Shown piece after piece: positions 48,784 through 60,700 of a DNA stretch of 64,000 nt; the stretch's first letter is position 1, and each line of letters begins with the position of its first letter. The stretch comes from Heliocidaris tuberculata. Its lineage: Eukaryota; Echinodermata; Echinoidea; Camarodonta; Echinometridae. The notes under the pieces are model-generated. The model was not told where the DNA came from, did not search any database, and saw only the letters and a program-made list of their open reading frames with translations. The DNA is taken from NCBI GenBank assembly GCA_025618425.1, contig CM046848.1:25947616-26011615 (forward strand). Reading direction: 5' to 3'. A program made the translations under genes and the position numbers.

Positions 48784-51700
48784 CTGCAGAAAATTAAAAA
48801 TGGCCGAATGAAGGAATAATTACACAAGAATATTTTAATATCAAAATGGCTCCGTTTGAAACGGGACTAAAATTAATGACTTAGATTGGTTATAAATTGT
48901 CTAAAGATAGGAGAGATAACCTTTTACTTCCGATCATATTTCATATCACCGTATATTGCTATATTGTTTTGCTTGTCCATTATAGAACTTAACCATTTTA
49001 ACCAAAATTACTAAATTGACCTGTGAAAGCAGTGTAATTTATTCCCTCTCAAAATCTTTATTTATTCTTATGATACATTATGACATCAACACAAATAATA
49101 TCCCAAACAAGAAGATTTTTTTTTAATGCTACTTTTCCGAAGTATTATTTTACCACACGGCAAGAAGAGTTAAAATCAACTTTATACATTCTTTGAATTG
49201 AAGGCCTTCTATGGCAGTTCACACTGACACATCATGTTGGTACATCCGATATGAAATGTGGCATGTGTAGCATAGTTAAGCGGTAACATTACTTTTTGAA
49301 TTATTATGTAATCATGTGTAATTGAAATACAATTTTATCACTGACTGAGATGTACTTACACCAGCATAACCTGGATTTGACATCCCTGTTGAAAAGGATG
49401 CCCCCATAGGTGATCTGCAAAAGAGCAAAACGAAGGGGGTAAGAAGAGAAATCAATGATTAAATTAAACTTGAATTTAAGAGTCTCTTTCAAGGCAGTGT
49501 CACTGTTTTGTATCTCATTCTCTGAAATGTTATCCAGAGTGTTTTGACATCAAACAAGACCGCCTATCTCCCAATGATTTCCAGTTTTTCAGTTTGCATG
49601 ATTATTTTCTCAAACTGATGCCTGGAAACAGTGGTCGAGTAAAATTACTTACGGATCGCTTGATTTGTTTTGATTCTTCCTGATGAAGTAGACAGCCGCT
49701 AACGAAACCGCCACAAGGAAGGCTAGACCAAAGGTGACACTCAAACCAATGATAAGTCCTGTATCTGTCAATCGAAATTCGATTACTCAAAATGAAGTTT
49801 TTATCAAATAATCTGTGAAGTCATTTTATCACTTTCATTATCTGTCTGACCTTTACATGTTTATCTTTTTTTGTATTAACGTAAACTGTGTATTTCATTT
49901 TGTAATAAACTCATCTTATAACTATCATTACCCGTATGAGCTTGATATACTAATCATCTTTACACCAACACTAATTGAACTTTTAATTCAATATCATACG
50001 TGGGGTGCAGATTTTAATATTTCGTCTATCTGTCGACTCCTTCCATAATAATAACTTGTATGATAATAATTTCTGTTTAATCTCAATCCATTATTTCGTC
50101 GTTTTAAAAATCTGTTTCCTCTGTACTCTAACTGTATCTGGTCTGCTTTGTGCATTCTTTTTATGGGAAGCATTCCATTCAGAATGTCTTTCTATTTCTA
50201 TGTGTAATTATTGCTCTGCCTCCTCCCTCAACATCATCTCCCTAACGATGGGATTTGGGGCAAATGTTTGCAGTCTTGGAACTGTCGCAAACTGGTCGTG
50301 TAATAGTGCACTTTCACTAACAGTCCCACTTAAGCCGCTATGTATCGTGAGGAAATTGCAGTAATAGATAGTCAGTAAAATAATACTCACTATCATTTGA
50401 GACCTCTGCAGAAAGAGATGAATATGAAAATAAAACGAAAAGAAAGATATGTAAGCGTTGGTTAATATGTAATGATCGTACACGCATCACCATGACTGTA
50501 TCTCACTTCTTGATCCTCGTAATCAGGCAATCAAGTCAAACAAGTTAATTTGAAATCATCTGAAACAAAACAAGTTGGCGATCAACTGAAACAAGTTGGC
50601 AATCAACTCACATAAGTCGGCACTCAACTCAAACAAGTGGACAATCAATTGAAACAGGTTTACAATCAACTGAAACAATCAAATCGGACATGATGGCAAT
50701 TAAGTGAAATGCTAATCGTATACTTGGGTTTTGAATGCTCTTATTCATCACAGTTTGTCATTGTAAATAAGCAAAAAGAAACAACATATTTTGACCTTTC
50801 GCATCACTTGAAGCTCGATGTACTGGGAAACAATCTGGTCGACATTTATACAGTGCAGCCAAGGCTTGTAGATCTTCGAATGTACATCTTGTGAACAAAA
50901 TTAGCTCAAAACCGTTATATGAAAATAGTATAAGAGTCAGTTGTCTAACTTGGAATTCAAAATGCCATAATGCTTTATTCGATCAAATGTTTGCCTCTGT
51001 CTAAACTCTACTTTTACGTACGGCATGATTGCTCATCTGAACCGTCGGAGCAGTCGTTAGCACCGTTGCAGATCAGCTCCTCATCTATACACTTGCGATC
51101 TGCTGCACAGTAAACGTTTCCTGATCCACAGAGGTTAACAGTCCGCCCTGTGGGCTCGGCTAAAATAAAAGTATACAAATTTACATGAATTTAATGTTTT
51201 TCTATTTTTCAGGCATGATGAATTACAGTCTAATGTTACTCTTGTAAAAAGGTGTCTTCAACCAGTAACCATATACCGTACCTGCCTCTTCCCCCATTTT
51301 ATTTGTGTGCCATACTCTCCATATCAACATTGCCTGGATTATTTTGAGTAAACGTCAAAAGAAATGAAAGAAAATGCCTACAAGTTTGCCGACAACCAGA
51401 ATTCGAGTATAGTAAAATGTACCGCGAGTTACGCAACAGCACCAGCGTACCCAAGGGGGGGGGGGGGGCAGGGGGGCTGACGAGAAGAAAAAAATACGGG
51501 TCTCCCTCCAAGCAGAATTTGACAGTATTTTTGTTGACAAAATTTGCTCCCCCTGTAAAAAAATCCTGGGTACGCCACTGCGCAACAGTAAGGATGAATA
51601 CAATCTATAAACTTTACAAACGAGTAAGGGTTTGACCCTTTTCCGTAAAGGAATAGTGTCATCTTCCTTATCTCCACCTCCACCCCCCCCCCCTCTCTCT

Positions 51701-54700
51701 CTCTCTTTCTCCCTCTCTCTCTCGCTTCCTCTTTCTCTCTTTCTCTCTCTTCTTTCTCGTTCTTTCTCTCTTTCTCTCTCTCTTTTCTCTCTCTGTTTCT
51801 CTCTGGAGACGCCACTGAATCTTCAAGTGCCCAACCATTGTGAAACATTATGCCTACAAAGCTACTATACCAGAATGTAAGGGAAATATTCGAGACTCAC
51901 TATTCACTTGTGTAGTAACTGACGGAAGAGTGCCTGCAGCCGGCTCGCAGTCGGGAGTGAAACTGACGTCATCCAGTCCGATATCGCTATCGGTAGTATA
52001 TCCGATGACCCCTTCGATGATGACCTGGGATCGATAAAGGACATCGATTTGTAACCTAGTAAATCAATTTTGCCGACATAGCAACGCGGATTTATGACAC
52101 ATGCTCGGGCACCACTGTTCCGCGGTCAATATCCTAAACTAACCAAATTCTTAGCTTCAAACCTGGACAAAACACAATATGTAACCCCAACCCTAACCCT
52201 TACCATAAACCTAACCTAATAGCAAATAGCTAGCAACCATAACCCTAAGAAGCCCCGAGAAATGGTCGCCGGGGCACATGTCGAAGTAGCAGCAACACGC
52301 CTGTATACAATTGGCATTCAATCTGCATTCTACTTTTGGAATACATTTACCTGTAGAAGGTGCATCCAGTAGTTTCTCACTTGGCACATGGAGGAGAAAC
52401 ATCTTGTAGACAATCTTTTAACAGCCAGAAGGGAGTCAAAATATCTCTGTGTTACAGAATATAGGTTATACGCCCTTCTGGCTCTCAGTCAGTTATGAAC
52501 ATGATTGTGAAACGGGGTCTCCTCGCTATTCTAAGAACAGCTATTAATAAAGGACCACTCATTCATTTAGTCAAGCGTTATGGATAGCGGTCTTTATGAA
52601 TATCGGTCATTATGACTAGCGGTCCTTATGACTAGCGAGGTTACCCCTGTGAAACTGCTCAAAAAGAGTTTAAAGAGCACGCATCATAAATAGTCCAATA
52701 TTCTTCTAAAACAGTTTCAATTGGAACGAAATTTCCAGTTTAACTATCTTATTTTTTAAAAATCACAACCTGAACGAAATTCATTATCTACGACGTGGTT
52801 CGCACCCACTCACCTTTAATTTCATTGATGCTAACTCGTTCACTAATTGAAATAATGGTGAGTGGGTGCGAACCACGTAGGAGATAAAGTTTTATTTTTC
52901 TTACTTTCGGGATGTACAGGAGTATAAATCCCCACTCTGAGTAGTCATATGATCATTAAAGGAGAATGAAACCCCTAGGGAAAAATCAAATTTAATGAAA
53001 AGAGAGGAGAGAGAGAAGCAATTTCTAAGAAGTTTCATCAAAATCGGTTACGAAATGAGAAAGTTATGAAAGTTTGAAAAGTCTCAATTTACTTTCAATG
53101 GTGATCCTCAAATTGGCAATGTTGCTTCAAAGTGACAGGTTTAGCAGTACAACTCTCCATATATTTTGTTCACAAAATTTCATATTTTCCCCATTTTCTC
53201 TCAAAGTGCAGCTTGTCTCCTTCTCAGCTCAAGATATATAATGGGAAATGTATTTGACACAACATATGTTGAGTTCACAAAAAGACAAGCAGCATCTTTA
53301 GAGATAATGGAGAAAATATGAAATTTTGTGTACAAAACATATGGAGAGTTGTACTACTAAACCTGTCACTTTGAAGCAACTTTGCCAGTTTGAGGATCGC
53401 CATAGAAAGCAAATTGAGATTTTTCACATTTTCATAACTTTCTCATTTCGTAACCGATTTTGATGGAACTTTTTTAAAATTGCTTCTCTCTATCCTCTCT
53501 TTTCATTAAAATGGATTTTCCCCCAAGGTTTCATTCTCCTTTAAGGATCACTTCCTTTTGGAGTGGAGATCCATGCTAAAAATAGTGGAATCCACTCTCA
53601 AATTTGATTCCATTATAATTGGAGTGGATTCACCTCCGAAACGAAGTGATCCCTAATTATGACTCGTTAAAAAAATGTACATTTCCACTTCTTTGAATTA
53701 AGAGAGTATACCTGGAAATCGCTACTGCTTCGTAGAGGGATTGTCTGGTAAACCCACTCTCCTCCAACCGCTCGTTCCTTGGTCCAGAGTAGAGTCTTCG
53801 GTCCATTGACAGCTGTACGGGTATAGACATTCAGGGTACCAATACCTATCCCTTCCATGTGGTAGAACAATCGGATCTGAAGAAAAAAATGAAGCGAAAT
53901 AAATGGATATATAGACGAATATTTACTGAGGCAAGTTGGCTCAGTCGGTAAAGCGTCTGCCTGTCAGTTAGGATAGGACGTTAAATGGAGGCCCCTTGTG
54001 TAGGACAGTCACCACCTATATGTAGGTTAAGAACCCACTGCACTCTTCGCATAAGCATGCTGAGAGTAGGGGGAAACCCCGGTGTAGTGGTACACCTGCA
54101 CATCCCAATCAGTTATACCATGTTTACCGGGGGGAGACTGTCACAGCGATTCGGTTCGCTTTTCCCCTCTTAGGCCCAGGTGACGCCAAATACAATGCTA
54201 ATAATGATAATAACTTAAAATAGTTGAATACTTCATTAGGTATTAAAGAGATGATTAGAACATGCATAAAACAAATACAACTAGAGCTAAGTTAACAGAA
54301 ATTTCCATTGGTAACATTATATACTTACTACGCACTGTCCAGTAATTGTTGATTGGATGACATAACTAGCCAGTTTGGCCCGTTCTCCATTTCTCCTTGG
54401 ATTACTGGCTTCAGTGTATAGATAGTAACCTTGAGGGGAAACGGTAAGGTAGCAAAGATCATATTATGAGGAATTTGTTTATCATTCTAAAGTCAAATTT
54501 ATAGTCCAATAAAGCTCTCGTTTTTCGTGAATTTGGTATATCTTTCCGATAAAGAGTTTTCTTCTTTCAGAGTTTCTCTATATACGGTTTTAACATTTCG
54601 GGCAGCATGCTGTTTCCGTCCGGCCGTCTACATGAGAATAATCTAAACAAGATAGACGTCCTTGAGAAGACCAATTTTCAGATTATTTATCTTGACTTGT

Positions 54701-57700
54701 GGACTGTCCGAAAGCAAAGGACTGCTTTTCTAGACACTTCAATGAACTATTTTGTGTCATGTCAGCATATCTCAAATCTTTGAGATATGAAAATTCGCTC
54801 CGTGCGAAGTTACAATTCGTTAGTCAGTATAACCACAAGAAATGAAACACAAATTAATTGAATTAACGCTAAAACTGCCACCACGTTATATGGTCTCCTC
54901 ACAATTTTCAGAAAGGTTTTAATCATAGGCCTATTAAGTCGTAACTGTCTTCTTGATGATAATTGAAAATGTATATCATTTAACCACAATATGGATTAAT
55001 GTATCCCTCTGTTTGGATAACAGTTCCTTAAGCAGATTTGAAGGGAGATGTGCTATAAAGATATAAGCGCTAATATGCAAAGGTTTCCCATTCGCCGTCA
55101 TGGGCATATTGGTTCAAGGTACATGTTTATTAAATTATGAGTCTGACATGACTCCTCCGGATCACAGAACACTTTTTATTACCCATTTCTCCTTGTAACC
55201 TCCAGAAATCCGCCGTTCACCCGGACGACGTGTACATTGTGAATACATACCTGAACCCGTGGTATGGTCCGAGCTTGGACCTGTCCCGTCGCTGCTGGTT
55301 GGACCTTGCCTGCGAGTCCAGTCAAACTCATCGGTGCCTAGCTGATCCCAATTACACAAACCATCCTCGAAGTCACACATGGTATAACCGCGAGAACCTG
55401 AGAAACGAAATCCAAATGGAATCAATTCAACAACAGTTTGCTATGAATATTCTTGAAATGCAACCTATACAAGAACATCTTACAAAAACATCTGTTCTTT
55501 AATGCATCTTAAGTCTACTATTGTTGCTTGAAATGTGGTTTATTTGTTTCAGAAAAGTTAACACAAATCGGAAAACTTGGCAGATTCTATTTTCTTTAAG
55601 TCATTCCCTTAGGATCCAATTCTAATCACATTAGTTTCACAATACTATCATCAGTGACAATGAGAATACAATACGATTCGTCTAACACAAAATTATACAT
55701 CACTGGAGAGACGTACTGCAATCCTGTTCGTCCGTCAAGTCGCAGCAGTCTGCAGTGAAGTCACACATCTGACTGGTCGGGTAGCACTCGCCACTGGCAC
55801 ACTGATCCATCCCGAACCCACACGAACCAGGAGCGACGGCCTCGGGGTATTCACAGTCCTGGAACAGCAGATCATCCACAGCAAACCCGCCCTCACTCGG
55901 TATTACTTGTCTGTCCTCAGATTCTACAGCGACCTATTTTGATTATAAGAAGCAAAATCATTATCTCTGGGTAGCAAATTAGTCTGGGTCATTTCTTTGG
56001 GAAAGGTAAAATATATGATAGTATGAAAGGACAGAAAATGTTCAATAGTACTATTGCAGGCCCGGGATTACAACGGCACATTTGATCACAAATGTAGCTT
56101 CTAATTTTCTGGTAGGCAAGATACTAGTAGCTTAAAGCCAGTGCTTACATTGCTTTTGAAGCTTAGCGTAATAATCATATTTAACAATACATAAGCATAG
56201 TTTTCTTTAGCAATGTACTCGTGGTATTATACTGCACTGACTTCCTAACTACAGGCCCTTTAATCTCAGAGTTTTGAGGAGGCATCGAAAGACAAGAGTA
56301 GTCACTGTCACCTTTGCACGTCAAAGAAATAATAGATCTAGCACGACGCCTCACTGGATAAAGGGGACATCGGCCATTGAGAGAACATTAGTATTGCCCC
56401 TTTTTACATATGCGGCTGCAAGTTGAAGCTAACCTGATTCTAGACATATTCACCTCAATAATCGTATTTTTTATTTACACAGTTAAATAACTGAGAGACC
56501 GACCTGGAAATTTGTAGAGCAAGGTGGAATCTCGGTCACGTGTATTTGCCATTTGTTATAATCGGAGGCGCCATCATTGGCCTTGGTGAGCCGGTAATCC
56601 TGGCCGTCCTGGGTCATGAGACGAACCTCCAGGTCACCATACTCGATTCCGAACATGTAGTACCAGAGGGTGAAGACACAACCTCTCTTAGATTTCTTAT
56701 ACATGGGACTAATGAGCTTGGCTATCTGATCCTGCTGCGAGATGGATCCATCCACATAGATGTAATGACCTGGCGAAAGGGAGATGAGACAGACATAAGG
56801 ACTGTGGAATGGATTCCTTAATTTTCTTTTGTTTTCTGGAGAGGATTTTTACCACGTTGGAGATACTTTATTTCATTCATTGGCACTGGGTGTAAACCAA
56901 AATTGGAGAAGCGTATTGCCTCTAAGACTTCAGGTACTTGTCGTCTATAAGACTTTAGTTTTTCTGTAAATGATTGTTTACCTACTTGGAAATGCTTATT
57001 TTTCTATAGGACTTCACTGATTCAGTACTGGGAGATGTTTAGTTGTCTCTAAGACTTCATTGCTTCTGGACAGGGTGTTCACCGAGTTGGGGGAAGTTTT
57101 ATGTCTCTACATCATGATCTAAGACTTCATTTTATCCGGATATCAAAATTGAAATGTAAAACTGTGGAGCATTGAGATTAATCCAGGATCACAGTCACTG
57201 GTACCTAGTTCTGTCCGGTATGGAGTGAGGGCGCCCCACATACTTTTCAGAGGTTTGAGACACAAGATCAAATTCCCGCAAGGTGTCTGTCTACCAGCCA
57301 TATTACACAGCATTCGAAAAACACCGTTCTGCAACTTTTGAAGGTATATCATTAATATTTAATTCAGGAATCACATATTTTTCACCATGTCTTTCATTTT
57401 GAGCAAAATATTCCAATGCCTTTAGCCTTGTCGCTACCGGAGGCAAAAAAGGAAATGTCATACACAAAGTCAGTTTATCTTTGGAAGAACTTACCGCTGG
57501 CACTGCCTGTGGTATGGTCTGAGTCTGGTCCATTATAAGTAACTGGATCTTCATCATAATTGTACCAGGACCAATCCACATCGTTGTCGCTGGCTTGGGT
57601 CCAGTAGCACAAGTCAGATTCGAAATCACAGAACACGGCTGGAAAGACAAGAGAAATTAGGTATACACCGCTATCAGCAGATTGAAGCATTGAGCAATCG

Positions 57701-60700
57701 TCTGCATTAAAGGAACCTTACTTTTTATCCGGTAGGTATGGAGACAACAAAGACTCGAACAAGAAACCTGTAGATGATGCACTTTTTTCTAAATTTATGT
57801 AAGGCCATAAAGATATAAATCTGGATATTTATCGTTGGTTAATAATATATCTTACTTTGGTAATAAAGAATAAAGAAAACAAATGCACACTTTAAAAGAA
57901 ACTCCAGAGGACCTTCAACTTTAAATGCTATCAATAATTGAGGAGGAATATGCTTTTACCAAAAGGTAACTATGATTTCGACCCGAACCCGAATCATCCC
58001 ATTTCCAAGACCATGTGACTTTGAACCAAGGCATAACGCCTCATCTTTAATTGAATAATTTAAAATGAATAATCATATGATTACAGGGCCCACAGGGAAA
58101 GCAGGATTAAACTTTGTTATTACTGTCATTATTATTGTTGTCATTATTATTAATATTTTATTATCATTATTGTCATTGTTATTATTATTATTATTATTAT
58201 TCATTATTATTATTATGATTAAAAGAAAAACTCACGACATTCTATTTCATCTTCCTGGCCAGGTAGACAATCATGTTTGAAATCACAGTAAGATGATTCA
58301 TCAATACACCCCATGTTACAAGGGAGCTGCCCTCCAGTGCAGGCTATTTGAGCTGTGTACATCAAAGAGATATACAATAATAGAAAAGATAGATCAAAAA
58401 GAAGAGGTGACAGTGCAATGCAGATTCAGAGATGGAAAGATGGAGACAAAAATAAGAAAGGAAGGTTGAAAGTATTTATGACACTTAATATCTTGATTAG
58501 ATGTTCTCCCTGTAGGTTACCGAATGCCGTAATACTGTATGAGGCTGTTGAAAATGGACTGACACATGTTGTCCAGACATGTTCGGATACAATAGTTGAG
58601 TGAAATGCCGTTATATTGTATAAGGCTGTTGAAAATGGACTGACACATGTTGTCCAGACATGTTCGGATACAATAGTTGAGTGAAATGCCGTTATATTGT
58701 ATAAGGCTGTTGAAAATGGACTGACACATGTTGTCCAGACATGTTCGGATACAATAGTTGAGTGAAATGCCGTTATATTGTATAAGGCTTTTGAAAATGG
58801 ACTGACACATGTTGTCCAGACATGTTCGGATACAATAGTTGAGTGAAATGCCGTTATATTGTATAAGGCTGTTGAAAATGGACTGACACATGTTGTCCAG
58901 ACATGTTCGGATACAATAGTTGAGTGAAATGCCGTTATATTGTATAAGGCTGTTGAAAATGGACTGACACATGTTGTCCAGACATGTTCGGATACAATAG
59001 TTGAGTGAAATGCCGTTATATTGTATAAGGCTGTTGAAAATGGACTGACACATGTTGTCCAGACATGTTCGGATACAATAGTTTTAGTGAAATGATATGT
59101 TATCATATATAATTCCATTTTCTATAATGAAGAATATTTTTATCCGAAAGCAGAGAGCAGCAGAGTGATCTGTTATTATGGCGGCACTGAATCGATTAAC
59201 CTCTTAAGTTATCTGTATAGCATTTGTGAGATTCATTATTTAGTAATTATTCAGGTTCAATCAAGAAAGTAGCTATCACTTTTATTAATCATAAATATAA
59301 GAAAACATTTTGGAAGAATATTATTTCGAATAAGGGCATGAGCAGGTAGTATGAACTTGATGTCTAAGAAGATAGTTAGGACGAAAGTTGAATAATACTG
59401 TGCACGGTCATGTCCTACGTTTTGGTATGTACGTTTTTGGTATGTACTATTGCGTATTATGTACTAAGGGCACCCTCGCCCCAAGCTTTTGCTTTTAGAG
59501 GTGTGTCCTCCAACTATGTATGTACCACATGAATGTATATTTTGTCATATTTTTGTTAAAAATATATGTACATTATTTTGTTCATTAATTACTTTGTACA
59601 CTTATATTGAAAAGTTGGAAATAAATGACTTTAACCCTTTCAAGACACTTGACCACAAATTGTGGTTTGGCTGAATAACTTTTGAATCAGAGCCCTAAAA
59701 AATATACCAGATGCATGAGTAGAAAGAGCAAAAATTTCTGCACACACTATGTCCATTTTTGTTACATGACCATATTACGTTTAATGCCAGGAATTTTAAA
59801 AAGGAGAATAAGCTTCAAAATCATTAAATTGGCAACATACTGAGAGGTTCAAAATCACTGTTTTTATCAAAATTGACAATTTTTTTAAACTTTCGACTAA
59901 GTTTCTAATGATATATATTGTTTTCAAAGACATTACATTTTGTTAGAACCATGTAGCACTAAAAGAAAAATACTACTGTTGCCAATTTGAAGAACAAAAT
60001 GTGATCAATTTACCCCTTAAATAATTCCAGTCATGAAAGGGTTAAATTGAATTGAATTGAAACAATCTATACAAGCCAATAACTCTACTGATGACAAACC
60101 AGTGCCAGGGATTTTCATCCTGAATGTGACACTCACAAGGAGGTACAGTTGATATTGTTGGTATACTCTCTTCAGCAGGTACACATCCTGATGTTAAGCT
60201 GATATCATCGAGTGCCATATCACCGTCTGTAGTTGTACCGACAGTACCTTCAATAATAATCTGAGAATTGTTTGAAGAATTCAGAGTAATTCCTTACATA
60301 TCGACTCCATGGGATGATCAACCTTAACCCTAACCCTGCAAAGTACAGCCAAGCCTGCTTTAGCGACCACCTGTATAGAAAGATCACCTGTCTATAAAGA
60401 CCACAATTTTTGTTTCCCTTGAAGAGCACTTCCCACTGAAATATGTATTAAAGGAACCTGTCCATAAAGACCACCTGCTCATAAAGACCACTTTTCTTGT
60501 CTCCCTTGAGTGGTCTTTATAGACAGGTTTCACTTTATTAGTATTATCCTGGCTTTAGCCGAGTTGCCCACCGCACACTATACGACTCTTCTGCGATCCG
60601 ATTTCGAAAGAAAATGTAATTGCATTTGGTATAAACATTTAAACAAATATATTTTTGACTGAGGTTCGAAATAGTCATACAGATAGTAAAGCCAAAAAAT

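Noticed and set aside
52189..52250. Telomere-like CCCTAA repeats (also near 60320)
   Set aside because: Only two or three imperfect units within ordinary intron sequence.
58520..59096. Possible CRISPR-like array
   Set aside because: Units are contiguous 81-bp copies without unique spacers, and the setting is an animal intron.
58426..59118. 230-aa and 178-aa minus-strand open frames with 27-residue repeats
   Set aside because: They are the 81-bp minisatellite read in two frames; both frames stay open because 81 is a multiple of 3. No splice or start context and copies differ without codon bias.
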